Source of the DNA: Bacteroidales bacterium UBA3143
GTDB taxonomy: Bacteria; Bacteroidota; Bacteroidia; Bacteroidales; Dysgonomonadaceae
Reading direction: 5' to 3'
Assembly (NCBI GenBank): GCA_002364735.1
Contig: DEZB01000001.1
Location: 149,725 to 189,320, forward strand
DNA length: 39,596 nt
The notes beneath the pieces are model-generated. The model saw nothing but the letters and a program-made list of their open reading frames with translations, did no database searches and had not been told where the DNA came from. Numbering within the stretch: position 1 is the stretch's first letter; every line of letters starts with the position of its first letter. Below are positions 26,049 to 34,784 of this stretch, piece by piece. The translations under genes were made by a program, and so were the position numbers.

Positions 26049-26861
26049 CTAATCGATTAGTTTGATGCCAGACAACATCCTACCACAATGAATAGATTGC
26101 CTTCGAGCAGAAAAGAAAAGCTCAGTATTCTCAAAGGTGCACAAATCTGTTTTTTCGATTTTTTCAGATAGAATACCAAGATTAACGAGTTTGTCGTGAG
26201 CTATCTGTTTTAAATTGATGTGTAGTTTATTATTTTTTCCATTGAAAAAAGATGCTCCATTTAGTTCTAATCCTGCCCCTTTTAACTTTGCCACCACATC
26301 AGTTCCTATCTCATAATGTTTCATAGAGATAGATGGTCCAATGGCTGCAACTATATCTGAATTATCGCTTTGATAAATTTCGTTCATTTTACGAACAGTA
26401 TTTTCAATTATGTTATCAACAATACCTCTCCAACCAGCATGAACAGCAGCAATTACATCTTTCTTTGTGTCCAATAATAATATTGGAACACAATCGGCTG
26501 TTGTTGCACACAAGAAAATATTTTTCAGATGAGTTATGGTTGCATCTACACCGTACAGTGCATCTATTTTGTCTGAAGGAGCCATAGATTGAAAATCTTC
26601 ATCAATAACCAACACATTACTGCTATGCGTTTGATGTGGAACTATGAAATCTACAATATCCATATACCACATTCGCGATAATATCTCTCTGTTTTCGTGA
26701 ATATCTATAGGATTGTCATCAGAAAAGTTGCCCAAATTGAATGTTGAAAATTCTCCATTGCTCACTCCTCCATTACGTGTAGTAATAAAATGCTCAACAG
26801 ACCCATGTTTGTTCAAATTTTCAAACTGTAGAAGATTATCATATTCGGGATGCTGCTTCAT
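26049..26861 (-). CDS. pgeF: Purine nucleoside phosphorylase/laccase-domain protein PgeF (YfiH, YlmD)
   Basis: From the ATG at 26861 the protein has 270 residues and is a single multicopper-oxidase-like laccase domain (DUF152). The zinc/active-site residues are visible: H79 in VPHQTHSSNV, C124 in TTADCVPIL and H141 in AAVHAGWRG, with the later NLKQIAHDKL and FFSARR typical of the family. Members act as purine nucleoside phosphorylases or adenosine deaminases, and as PgeF proofread cell-wall precursor peptides. A longer reading frame to 26987 would overlap obg by more than 100 bp and has a Met-rich antisense-like extension, so the shorter start, 22 bp after the obg stop, is preferred. It is the last gene of adk-obg-pgeF. 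Confidence 0.9.
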   Translation of the reverse strand: MKQHPEYDNLLQFENLNKHGSVEHFITTRNGGVSNGEFSTFNLGNFSDDNPIDIHENREILSRMWYMDIVDFIVPHQTHSSNVLVIDEDFQSMAPSDKIDALYGVDATITHLKNIFLCATTADCVPILLLDTKKDVIAAVHAGWRGIVDNIIENTVRKMNEIYQSDNSDIVAAIGPSISMKHYEIGTDVVAKLKGAGLELNGASFFNGKNNKLHINLKQIAHDKLVNLGILSEKIEKTDLCTFENTELFFSARRQSIHCGRMLSGIKLID

Positions 26862-26883
26862 AACAAGAGTTTTATCTCGGTGA

Positions 26884-28044
26884 TTAATAAAACGAATAGT
26901 CGTCGTCCTCATCATCATCAAAATCATCATTATCACCCTGTTCTGGTGTATCTTCTTCTTCGTCGAAAACCACAGTTTTGATATCAAGGTTACGATGAAT
27001 CAGCGAATCTCTGTCTGTGTCAGATTCTCGTACTTTAACCTTAACCTTAACCTCATCTTTGTTTAATTCCTTCCACAGTAGATCCTTAAGAGCAGAAAGA
27101 CCAAGAGTAGTAACAGCAGAAATGAATACATAAGGGATTTCTGGTAAGTCTTCAGCTATAGCATGCATAAGTTCGTCGTCCAACAAATCAGTTTTAGAAA
27201 TAGCCAAAACCCTTTTCTTATCTGCCAACTCTGGGTTATATTGTGTCAACTCATTCAACAATATTTCGAATTCAGACTTTATATCATTCGTATCTGCAGG
27301 TATAACAAAAAGCAAAAGTGAGTTTCGTTCAATGTGCCGTAAAAAACGAATACCAAGTCCTTTTCCTTCACTTGCCCCCTCAATAATACCAGGAATGTCA
27401 GCCATTACAAATGATTGATTATCACGATAACTGACAATACCAAGGTTGGGCTTTAATGTTGTAAATGGATAGTTAGCTATTTTAGGCTTGGCAGCCGATA
27501 CTACAGATAGGAGCGTTGATTTACCAGCATTGGGAAATCCTACCAGCCCTACATCCGCAAGCAACTTTAATTCAAGAATTATCCATCGTTCTTCAAATGG
27601 TTCGCCTGGCTGTGAATACCGAGGAGCCTGATTAGTTGAGGTCTTAAAATGAGTGTTTCCTCGTCCACCTCGTCCACCTTTCAACAAAACATATTCTTCA
27701 CCATGATCAGTTATGTCGCAAATATACTCACCAGTATGAGCGTCATATACAACTGTACCACAAGGCACTTCAATAACTTTGCTCTGACCCATTTTGCCAG
27801 AGGAATTTCTTCTTGATCCTCCTTCTCCATGCTCTGCCATTATGTGTCGTTCATAACGCAAATGAAGCAACGTCCAATAATTTCTATTTCCGCGTAAAAT
27901 GATGTCTCCACCTTCACCTCCATCGCCTCCATCTGGCCCACCTTTAGGGACATATTTTTCGCGACGAAAATGAGATGACCCACGTCCACCTTTGCCTGAA
28001 CGGCAATATATTTTTACATAATCTACAAAATTAGCTTCAGACAT
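26884..28044 (-). CDS. obg: GTPase Obg (CgtA)
   Basis: The 386-aa protein has the Obg layout. The Gly-rich N-terminal domain (about 1-159) includes KGGRGSSHFRREKYVPKGGP and KGGRGGRGNTHF. The GTPase domain has G1 GFPNAGKS (169-176), then FTTLKPNLG, DIPGIIEGAS and SKTD. A very acidic tail of about 25 residues (DDFDDDEDDD) ends the protein. Obg binds the large ribosomal subunit and links GTP/ppGpp levels to ribosome maturation and growth. The TGF domain of some Obg proteins is absent. It lies 48 bp after adk and 22 bp before pgeF on the same strand. Confidence 0.96.
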   Translation of the reverse strand: MSEANFVDYVKIYCRSGKGGRGSSHFRREKYVPKGGPDGGDGGEGGDIILRGNRNYWTLLHLRYERHIMAEHGEGGSRRNSSGKMGQSKVIEVPCGTVVYDAHTGEYICDITDHGEEYVLLKGGRGGRGNTHFKTSTNQAPRYSQPGEPFEERWIILELKLLADVGLVGFPNAGKSTLLSVVSAAKPKIANYPFTTLKPNLGIVSYRDNQSFVMADIPGIIEGASEGKGLGIRFLRHIERNSLLLFVIPADTNDIKSEFEILLNELTQYNPELADKKRVLAISKTDLLDDELMHAIAEDLPEIPYVFISAVTTLGLSALKDLLWKELNKDEVKVKVKVRESDTDRDSLIHRNLDIKTVVFDEEEDTPEQGDNDDFDDDEDDDYSFY

Positions 28045-28092
28045 AAGATTTATTTTTGGAGGGGGTGAATAATAGGACTATCCCTACTATTT

Positions 28093-28668
28093 TTAATAAT
28101 CGCGTTTATCTATTACTTTCTCAATACGCGAAAAAATATCATCAACGGTTCCCAAACCATCAATCTTCACAAGTTTGCCTTGTTCAGCATAATATTCTTT
28201 AAGGGGTGATGTTTGTTGATAGTAAACCTGTAGTCTCGATTTAATTGTTTCGGGTGTATCATCATTTCGTCCCGAAATTTCACCACGTTTTATTAATCTT
28301 TCAGTCAAATGATCATCGTCAACCTCTAAGCTGATAACAACATTGATTGCTGTATTTCTTTTCACCAACATAGCGTCTAATGCTTCCCCTTGAGTTAAGG
28401 TGCGAGGGAAACCGTCGAAAATATATCCTACGCTATCTGGATTGTGAACAAAAAGCTCATCCAATATATCAATTACTACACTATCAGGGACAAGCTGCCC
28501 TTTTGTCATATATTTATTTGCCAATTCACCTAACTTAGTGTGATGCTCAATTTCATTGCGCAATATGTCGCCAGTTGATATATGCGTTAAGTGATACTTT
28601 TCTATAAGTTTTTGACTTTGCGTGCCTTTTCCTGAACCAGGTGCACCAAAAATTACGATGTTCAACAT
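28093..28668 (-). CDS. adk: Adenylate kinase (short-LID type)
   Basis: From the ATG at 28668 the protein has 191 residues, beginning MLNIVIFGAPGSGKGTQ with the P-loop at 8-16. FDGFPRTLTQGEAL and ERLIKRGEISGRNDDTPETIKSRL show the NMP-binding and LID regions; the LID is the short form without the zinc-binding insert. It converts ATP plus AMP to two ADP in the cytoplasm. The reading frame continues upstream to 28806, but the extra 46 residues are a hydrophobic stretch unlike the family, and a TATCTTTG -7 element (28702-28695) lies inside it, so the short start is right. It heads adk-obg-pgeF. Confidence 0.96.
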   Translation of the reverse strand: MLNIVIFGAPGSGKGTQSQKLIEKYHLTHISTGDILRNEIEHHTKLGELANKYMTKGQLVPDSVVIDILDELFVHNPDSVGYIFDGFPRTLTQGEALDAMLVKRNTAINVVISLEVDDDHLTERLIKRGEISGRNDDTPETIKSRLQVYYQQTSPLKEYYAEQGKLVKIDGLGTVDDIFSRIEKVIDKRDY

Positions 28669-28694
28669 AAATAAATGTATTATTATTATAATTA

Positions 28695-28702
28695 CAAAGA
28701 TA
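28695..28702 (-). promoter_or_regulatory. -7 promoter element of the adk-obg-pgeF operon
   Basis: The minus strand reads TATCTTTG, an exact TAnnTTTG match, 26 bp before the adk start at 28668. A TTG lies 16 bp upstream (28721-28719), somewhat closer than the usual -33 spacing. Confidence 0.5.
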
Positions 28703-28825
28703 CAGAAATGTTTGCTTTCAATGATTAAACATTTTATTTTTATGTTTCTAAATATCATTTTAACGGTTTGAACCAAACACAATAGAAAAACGTTTACTAT
28801 TAACACACTAAATTATAACAACGAT

Positions 28826-29122
28826 ATGAAAAACGAAGAATTTAGAAAAAAAGCACATTCAGTTTTAGATGAAGTAATGAATCATATTGCAGAAATGGAG
28901 AAAAAGGCAAACGAAGTATCCGAAGACATGAAGCAAGAATACAATCAAAAACTTAAACGCTTAAAAGAAATACAGCGAGATTTGTCTAACAAATTGGATG
29001 ATTACGAAACTATTACAGAAAGCCGATGGGAGGTTGTAAAAGACAGCTTTAGCGATTTTTTAGATAAAGTGAATGAGGCATGGAAAGAAAATTACGATAA
29101 AGCTAAAGCAGCATTTAAATAA
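28826..29122 (+). CDS. Small helical (coiled-coil) protein of unknown function
   Basis: The 98-aa protein is not recognised as a named family. It is almost entirely charged helix: EEFRKKAHSVLDEVMNHIAEME, then EDMKQEYNQKLKRLKEIQRD and a tail SFSDFLDKVNEAWKENYDKAKAAF. Heptad spacing of Leu, Ile and Met suggests a coiled coil or helical bundle. There is no signal and no Cys. It is divergent from adk and followed by a terminator (29180-29209) and a tRNA on the other strand, so it is a single-gene unit. Codon use and length make a real gene likely. The function cannot be told. Confidence 0.7.
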   Translation: MKNEEFRKKAHSVLDEVMNHIAEMEKKANEVSEDMKQEYNQKLKRLKEIQRDLSNKLDDYETITESRWEVVKDSFSDFLDKVNEAWKENYDKAKAAFK

Positions 29123-29179
29123 AAAATTTGATTATAGTAAAAAAAGCTTTCAAAGGTTATTAGTTTTTTAAGAAAGAAG

Positions 29180-29209
29180 AGTCTGGTGGATTATCATCAG
29201 ACTTTTTTT
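29180..29209 (+). terminator. Intrinsic terminator after the small helical protein
   Basis: Arms AGTCTG (29180-29185) and CAGACT (29198-29203), extended by an inner TG/CA pair, are followed by a run of seven T (29203-29209), 58 bp after the stop. Confidence 0.7.
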
Positions 29210-29230
29210 GGCTGCAATAAGAAATACAGT

Positions 29231-29271
29231 ATAAAAATAAAAAAAGCTATCCCTTATTCAAGAATAGCCTT
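29231..29271 (-). terminator. Terminator of tRNA-Arg
   Basis: On the minus strand an 8-bp stem (AAGGCTAT at 29271-29264, ATAGCTTT at 29250-29243, one G-T pair) is followed by a T-rich tail, immediately downstream of the tRNA. Confidence 0.55.
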
Positions 29272-29280
29272 CTTATACTG

Positions 29281-29354
29281 TGACCCCGCCAGGATTCAAA
29301 CCTGGAACCTTCTGATCCGTAGTCAGATACTCTATTCAGTTAAGCTACGGGGCC
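29281..29354 (-). tRNA. tRNA-Arg (ACG anticodon)
   Basis: Read on the minus strand from 29354 the gene starts GGCCCCG and ends CGGGGTC plus discriminator A at 29281, giving a 7-bp acceptor stem with one G-T pair. The anticodon ACG is at 29320-29318 within CTGACTACGGATCAG. The GGTTTGAATCC T-loop is normal and the length is 74 nt. CCA is not encoded. It reads CGN codons after A34 is edited to inosine. Confidence 0.95.
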
Positions 29355-29377
29355 ATTTCTCATTTATTTTGAGACTG

Positions 29378-29408
29378 CAAAGATAATACATTTTGTAAAA
29401 ACTACAAA
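29378..29408 (-). promoter_or_regulatory. Promoter of tRNA-Arg
   Basis: The minus strand has TTTG (29408-29405), then TATCTTTG (29385-29378) after 19 bp, matching the Bacteroidetes -33/-7 consensus, 23 bp before the tRNA 5' end. Confidence 0.65.
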
Positions 29409-29427
29409 CAAATCACCACTAACATTT

Positions 29428-31353
29428 TTAATGTTTGCGTGGTTTCATGCTAATGGTGTCCACTTCAAGAGCAAATGTGCCCTCTTCAATCAAAAAACGA
29501 AGTACGGCGATGACCTTTTCTACATTATCAAACTCAACTTTTACACTGTCCACTAACTCGTTCAACCTCACATCAGTTTTATCAGCAAAGCTTTTTATCA
29601 ATAAATCTCTAATGATATCAAATTCTGAATCAGAGAGTTTCTTTCTGTTTTTCTGTAAACAAACATCACAAACATCACAGTTTTTAGGGTTGCGTTCATT
29701 AAAATAGACTAACAACAACCTGCTTCTACATATATGCTGTGATTCAACGTAATGAATCATCGATTTTATTCTTTTCTCAAAACGATCTTTCCTCTTTTCA
29801 TAAACTATTTTGGGAATTGACACAAAATTATTTTCCTCTCTACGCTCAGAGTAAATTATAAAAGCAGTTTGTTTCGCAGGCACATAATTAATGTGTTTCC
29901 ACTTCGAAAGCAAAGTCAGCATATCGTAAACTTCTTGTCGTGACTTATTTATTTTGGCTCCTAAAAAAGACTCGTCTATATAGACGTCGTCTGCAAAAAC
30001 ACCCGTGTAGTTTCTTAAAATTGTTTGTATCAAATTGTCATACTCTTTGCCAAGTTGCAAGTGGTATAAATCATTGCGAAGCACCCTAAACTTCAATCGT
30101 GAACGATTGTCAGTTTCATCTGTATATTCAATATATTCTGCAAGTGCTAAAATCTTTAAGGCATGATGTGTTTGCAGCGCAGAAAGATGATAGGTATTAC
30201 AAAAATCGAATAAGTTGAAGTCCAAGACCAATCCTCTGCCTGATCCTGCTGCAACTTGATAATAGTTTGCCAGACATTCGTATACACGCAAAATGTGTTT
30301 CTTGGGAGGGAACGAATCTGTTATTCGTTTCTTTAAATTGATGGTGTCTTGTTTATTCCAAAGCACCACAGCATAAGATTTTTCACCATCGCGACCAGCT
30401 CGTCCTGCTTCTTGATAATACTCCTCTAACGAGTTAGGTAAATCCATATGAATTACCGAACGCACATCTGGTTTATCAATTCCCATTCCAAAAGCATTGG
30501 TAGAGACAATTACACGACATTCATTCAGTTTCCACTGATTTTGCTTTTCTACTTTATCTTCATATTTCAAACCAGCATGAAAAAAGCTTGCATTTATCCC
30601 TTTATCAATAAGTGCTTCAGCAATGATTTGGGTAGCCTTCCTGCTACGTACATATACAATGGATGTGCCACGCACAGAATTGAGAATATTAACCAATTCG
30701 CCAATCTTATCTTCACTATGGCGAACCACGTAAGACAGGTTTTTTCTTTCGAAGCTTTTGCGAAAGACGTTTTGCTTTTTGAAAAGTAATTTCTTTTGAA
30801 TATCTACAACCACTTCATGCGTTGCAGTTGCGGTGAGTGCCAAAACAGGTATACCTGGAAGATGTGTGCGTATATCTGAAATCCTCAGGTAGGATGGTCG
30901 GAAGTCGTAGCCCCACTGCGAAATACAGTGTGACTCATCCACTACCAACAAGCATACATTCATTGCCCTCAACTTTATCAAAAAAATATCAGAAGTAAGC
31001 CTTTCGGGTGATACATATAAAAATTTGAAATTGCCAAAGATGCAATTTTCAAGAGTAGTTATAATTAAATCACGCGACATTCCCGAATAAACAGCCGCCG
31101 CCTTTATGCCTCTTTCCTTTAGGTTATCGACCTGGTCTTTCATTAAAGCTATCAGGGGAGTAACCACAATACAAATACCCTCCATTGCCATGACAGGTAC
31201 TTGAAAAGTGAGTGATTTACCCCCCCCTGTAGGCATTAATCCTAAAGTGTCATGTCCATCAAAAACAGATTGAATGATCTCTTCTTGCAAAGGTCTGAAA
31301 GAAGTATAACCCCAATATTTTTGTAAGACTTCATGAAAAATCTCAGATTGCAT
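29428..31353 (-). CDS. recQ: RecQ family ATP-dependent DNA helicase
   Basis: The 641-aa protein shows the RecQ helicase core: FRPLQEEII (Q motif, 19-27), Walker A PTGGGKS (41-47), DESH box (139-142) with HCISQWGYDFRPSY, LALTATAT, and the second domain with VSTNAFGMGIDKPDVR and QEAGRAGRDG. A RecQ-C zinc region near 570-600 keeps a four-Cys pattern (CRSRLL.. NCDVCDVC). No clear HRDC domain is present at the end, unlike E. coli RecQ. It unwinds DNA 3' to 5' in recombination repair. It follows recJ by 42 bp on the same strand; the pair fits the known RecQ-RecJ cooperation in end resection. Confidence 0.93.
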   Translation of the reverse strand: MQSEIFHEVLQKYWGYTSFRPLQEEIIQSVFDGHDTLGLMPTGGGKSLTFQVPVMAMEGICIVVTPLIALMKDQVDNLKERGIKAAAVYSGMSRDLIITTLENCIFGNFKFLYVSPERLTSDIFLIKLRAMNVCLLVVDESHCISQWGYDFRPSYLRISDIRTHLPGIPVLALTATATHEVVVDIQKKLLFKKQNVFRKSFERKNLSYVVRHSEDKIGELVNILNSVRGTSIVYVRSRKATQIIAEALIDKGINASFFHAGLKYEDKVEKQNQWKLNECRVIVSTNAFGMGIDKPDVRSVIHMDLPNSLEEYYQEAGRAGRDGEKSYAVVLWNKQDTINLKKRITDSFPPKKHILRVYECLANYYQVAAGSGRGLVLDFNLFDFCNTYHLSALQTHHALKILALAEYIEYTDETDNRSRLKFRVLRNDLYHLQLGKEYDNLIQTILRNYTGVFADDVYIDESFLGAKINKSRQEVYDMLTLLSKWKHINYVPAKQTAFIIYSERREENNFVSIPKIVYEKRKDRFEKRIKSMIHYVESQHICRSRLLLVYFNERNPKNCDVCDVCLQKNRKKLSDSEFDIIRDLLIKSFADKTDVRLNELVDSVKVEFDNVEKVIAVLRFLIEEGTFALEVDTISMKPRKH

Positions 31354-31395
31354 AAGTGCTGTAGAGCTTAGCGATGTAACTTTATTTAAAAAGCA

Positions 31396-33117
31396 TCAAA
31401 CCGACAATTTAATGTCTTTAATCATTAGTTGTGTATATGGCTCACCGCTGTGTTTGTTTTTTTCTATTGTGTAGCAAATATCAAAAGGTTGGCACTCTTT
31501 AATGGATTTAAAAAAATCGGAAAAGCCGAATGCTATTGCTTGCATTGGTTTATCTATGGAAGTATCAGTAACTTCAAGTTTGATATGTTGCAAGCGCCTG
31601 CCCACCAATTTGCTGCCTCCACTGTCTACTACTCTTCTTGATAAGAACACAGGATTTTCGTTGTCTGGACCGAATGGTTTAAATTTTGTTATGTCCTTTA
31701 CAAAATCTTGTGTGATACGCGATAAAGGAATTTCTAAATCTATTAGTAGTTGAGGACGAATAGTACCAGCCTCAATCTCATCGAAAGAAATAGCTTCAAA
31801 ACGCCTTTTAAACTCCTCCAAATGCTCTTCTTTCAGAGATAGACCAGCCGCATAAGTATGACCACCAAAATTTTCTAATATATCTTTGCAAGATTCTATC
31901 GCTTTATACACATCAAATCCTAACACAGATCTGGCCGAGCCAGTTATCAAGTCATTCGATTTGGTAAGGACTACTGCTGGCCGATAATAACGCTCGGTAA
32001 GGCGTGAGGCAACAATACCAATGATGCCTTTATGCCATGTTTCATCATACACTACTATACCTTTAAGATTCTCAATATTTACATGGTCATCGATATAAGT
32101 AATGGCTTGTTCCGTTATTTTTTTATCAAGTTCGCGTCTGTCCTCGTTATATTTATCAATATTCTTAGTTTTGATACGAGCAGATGCCATATCGCCTGCT
32201 AATAGTAGATCAACAGCTTCTTTTCCACTCATCATCCTGCCTGAGGCATTAATACGTGGTCCAATTTTAAAGACAATATCCTCTAAAGCAAGCTCCTTTC
32301 TGTTCAGTTTGCAAATATCTATTATTCCTTTCAGCCCAAAATTAGGATTTGAATTAAGTTGTTTCAGACCATAATACATCAATATACGGTTTTCACCCGT
32401 CATTGGCACGATGTCTGATGCTATGCTAACTGCAACCATGTCCAACAAATTAGTTATTTCTGAAATAGGGAGATTATTACGCTCAGAAAATGCTTGAACG
32501 ATCTTAAATGCTACTCCACAGCCAGATAGTTCTGAATAAGGATAGATAGAATCGACACGTTTTGCATTAACTACCGCAACAGCTTTAGGTATTTGTTCAT
32601 CAGGCATGTGATGGTCGCCTATAATAAAATCAATGCCTTTTTCATTGGCATAATCTATTTTAGCAATTGCTTTTATGCCACAATCAAGTGCTATTACCAG
32701 CTTTACATCAGTTTTTTCAGCATAGTCGATGCCTTGATATGATATACCATATCCCTCGTCATAACGATCAGGAATATAGTAATCTATATTGTTCGTAAAT
32801 CGTCTCAGAAACTTATACATCAATGCTACTGCAGTAGTTCCATCTACATCATAGTCACCATAAATAAGTATTCTTTCTTTATTGCCAATGGCTTTTTCAA
32901 TACGCTTTACGGCTACATCCATGTCGGGATATAGAAAAGGGTCATGCAAATCAGCCAATTCAGGGTTGAAAAACTTAAGAGCTTTCTCTACTGTGTCTAT
33001 ATTTCTTTGAACTAATAATTTTGCTAAATTTGGATCAATAGAAAATTTTTCTGATAGTATTTCTTTTTTATCCTGCTGTTCGTCTGTTAGGGTTAAAAAG
33101 TTCCATTTGTTAATCAT
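31396..33117 (-). CDS. recJ: Single-stranded-DNA-specific exonuclease RecJ
   Basis: The 573-aa protein has the DHH phosphoesterase signature: IYGDYDVDGTTA (D88, D90, D92), ALDCG (D145) and GDHH (168-170). It then has the DHHA1 motif region with RINASGRM and GGHTYAAGLSL, and a C-terminal OB-fold part. RecJ degrades single-stranded DNA 5' to 3' with Mn or Mg in recombination and mismatch repair. The length is normal. It precedes recQ in one operon. Its ATG overlaps the stop of an upstream start-less frame (33110-33283), which may hint at translational coupling. Confidence 0.95.
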   Translation of the reverse strand: MINKWNFLTLTDEQQDKKEILSEKFSIDPNLAKLLVQRNIDTVEKALKFFNPELADLHDPFLYPDMDVAVKRIEKAIGNKERILIYGDYDVDGTTAVALMYKFLRRFTNNIDYYIPDRYDEGYGISYQGIDYAEKTDVKLVIALDCGIKAIAKIDYANEKGIDFIIGDHHMPDEQIPKAVAVVNAKRVDSIYPYSELSGCGVAFKIVQAFSERNNLPISEITNLLDMVAVSIASDIVPMTGENRILMYYGLKQLNSNPNFGLKGIIDICKLNRKELALEDIVFKIGPRINASGRMMSGKEAVDLLLAGDMASARIKTKNIDKYNEDRRELDKKITEQAITYIDDHVNIENLKGIVVYDETWHKGIIGIVASRLTERYYRPAVVLTKSNDLITGSARSVLGFDVYKAIESCKDILENFGGHTYAAGLSLKEEHLEEFKRRFEAISFDEIEAGTIRPQLLIDLEIPLSRITQDFVKDITKFKPFGPDNENPVFLSRRVVDSGGSKLVGRRLQHIKLEVTDTSIDKPMQAIAFGFSDFFKSIKECQPFDICYTIEKNKHSGEPYTQLMIKDIKLSV

Positions 33118-33283
33118 TATATATGTTGTTGTTTTTTTCTTCTGTCAAAAACTCGGAACCTAAGTTTCGAGTTTCAATGAGCACATGAGTTAAATGCTCA
33201 AACGCTCTTATAGCTAACTTTAGGTCTGTTTTATATTCAAGATAAAATGTCCACAGTTCTGCTAATCTAACATGTAAAGATAG
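33110..33283 (-). pseudogene. Start-less reading frame overlapping the recJ start
   Basis: From 33283 the minus strand is open for 57 codons to a TAA at 33112-33110, overlapping the recJ ATG by eight bases. The translation contains RLAELWTFYLEYKTDLKLAI and then FEHLTHVLIETRNLGSEFL, which looks like a real amphipathic helical protein. No ATG, GTG or TTG opens it upstream of that helix; an in-frame stop (33286-33284) precedes it. It may be the end of a decayed gene once co-transcribed with recJ, or a small gene with a non-standard start. I do not recognise the family. Confidence 0.35.
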
Positions 33284-33661
33284 TTATAAATTCGTCTTAA
33301 ACTGTATCCTTTTACATAAAATAGTGTAAGTGAAATTGAAAAAGATCTGTATAATGAATAAATATAAAACTACAATATTGATCTATTACACTTAGCTACC
33401 AATCGGTTACACCTGTTTTTAACAGTGATTGTTTATGAAAAATATTCGATTTTTAATGAGAGGGAGTCATTTTTTTAATCACTTCCAAGTGAAACTATAA
33501 AAGAGCAACAACTTTTTTTCTTTTATTGTGGAAGTCTCTCATCTATCAAAGTTCTATTTTGTTTCACTCCAAGAATTTCACATTAATTATTTGAGCTCTA
33601 TTTCCTGTTATTTCATATATTCGTGAGTTCTATGTATTTTTGCACCTTGATTATAAAGAAC
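33284..33661. other. AT-rich intergenic region before mnmA
   Basis: No gene is visible. It serves as the divergent region between recJ (-) and mnmA (+). ATGAGAG (near 33458) and CTCTCAT (near 33535) form a distant inverted pair. A -7 element for mnmA is at 33635-33642. Confidence 0.4.
33635..33642 (+). promoter_or_regulatory. -7 promoter element of mnmA
   Basis: TATTTTTG matches TAnnTTTG and lies 19 bp before the ATG at 33662, implying a short leader. TTTC at 33611-33614 could be a degenerate -33 box 20 bp upstream. The box lies within the longer possible reading frame and supports the shorter start. Confidence 0.5.
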
Positions 33662-34726
33662 ATGGAAATAGCAGCATTGGTGTCGGGGGGAGTTGATAGT
33701 TCAGTAGTTGTACATCAACTGAAAGAACAGGGATTCAATCCGACCATATTTTATATAAAAATTGGGATGGAAGACGAGCATGGTTTTGTTGACTGTCCCG
33801 CTGAGGAAGATATTGAGATTGTGACCTATATTGCCAAAAAGTACGGTTGCAAATTAGAAATAGTATCGCTCCATACAGAATATTGGGATAGTGTAGTGAA
33901 ATACACGATAGAAAATGTACGTCGAGGTTTGACACCCAATCCTGATATGATGTGCAATAAACTGATAAAGTTTGGTGTGTTCAACGATAAATGGGGACAT
34001 CAATTCGATAAAATAGCAACTGGACATTATGCAACTACTACGGAGCAAGATGGACTCAAGTGGCTTTCTACTGCAAAAGACAAAGTGAAAGATCAAACCT
34101 ATTTCTTAGGACAAATTGATTTCTTGCAACTATCTAAATTGATCTTGCCTATTGGCAATTTGTTGAAAAAAGATGTAAGAGCAATTGCTAAAGAACAACA
34201 GTTGCCATCTGCAGCCCGAAAGGACAGTCAGGGAATTTGCTTTTTGGGAAAAGTAAACTACAACGATTTTATAAAACGCTATTTAGGCGAGAAAACAGGT
34301 CAAATCGTGGAATTTGAAACGGGCAATATCTTGGGCACACATCATGGTTATTGGTTTCACACCATTGGGCAACGCAAAGGGTTGGGATTGAGCGGTGGAC
34401 CGTGGTTTGTGATAAAGAAAGACATCAATCGAAACATCATATATGTATCCAAAGGTTATGACACTAAGCACCAATATGGCAATACGGTAAACTTGTCCGG
34501 CTTTCAATTCATAACCAAAGATGTGTGGGGAGACTTTGAAGGAGAAAAAGATATCACTTTCAAAATTCGTCATACACCAGAATTTACACAAGGTAGAATA
34601 TCGAAGATGGGAGATATGTATCGGATAGTTTCGGAAGAAAAGATTCAAGGAATTGCTGCGGGCCAATTTGGTGTGGTTTATGACCCTGAAGAGATCATCT
34701 GTTTGGCAAGTGGAATGATTATTTAG
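33662..34726 (+). CDS. mnmA: tRNA-specific 2-thiouridylase MnmA
   Basis: The 354-aa protein (from 33662) has the N-type PP-loop SGGVDSS (8-14) and the two catalytic cysteines: C98 in DMMCNKLIKFG and C193 in SQGICFLG. It also shows the TGHYA, DQTYFL and SQGICFLGK motifs and the C-terminal domains beginning near HTIGQRKGL. MnmA adenylates and thiolates U34 of tRNAs for Lys, Glu and Gln. An in-frame ATG at 33623 adds 13 residues that do not resemble the family and would start upstream of the -7 element. It is followed by a TRIC-family gene after 58 bp. Confidence 0.95.
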   Translation: MEIAALVSGGVDSSVVVHQLKEQGFNPTIFYIKIGMEDEHGFVDCPAEEDIEIVTYIAKKYGCKLEIVSLHTEYWDSVVKYTIENVRRGLTPNPDMMCNKLIKFGVFNDKWGHQFDKIATGHYATTTEQDGLKWLSTAKDKVKDQTYFLGQIDFLQLSKLILPIGNLLKKDVRAIAKEQQLPSAARKDSQGICFLGKVNYNDFIKRYLGEKTGQIVEFETGNILGTHHGYWFHTIGQRKGLGLSGGPWFVIKKDINRNIIYVSKGYDTKHQYGNTVNLSGFQFITKDVWGDFEGEKDITFKIRHTPEFTQGRISKMGDMYRIVSEEKIQGIAAGQFGVVYDPEEIICLASGMII

Positions 34727-34784
34727 TTGCTACTAAACAAAATGCAGAGCCTTTGAGTTAATAAGGAAACATGAATAATAAAGC

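Noticed and set aside
26862..26987. Longer start for pgeF
   Set aside because: It overlaps the obg coding end by over 100 bp and adds a Met/Ile-rich stretch unlike the family; the start at 26861 follows obg by 22 bp.
28669..28806. Longer start for adk, with an apparent hydrophobic signal
   Set aside because: Adenylate kinase is cytosolic and starts at MLNIVIFGAPG; a -7 promoter box lies inside the extension.
29186..29386. Plus-strand 66-residue frame over tRNA-Arg
   Set aside because: Antisense shadow of the tRNA and its terminator; no protein features.
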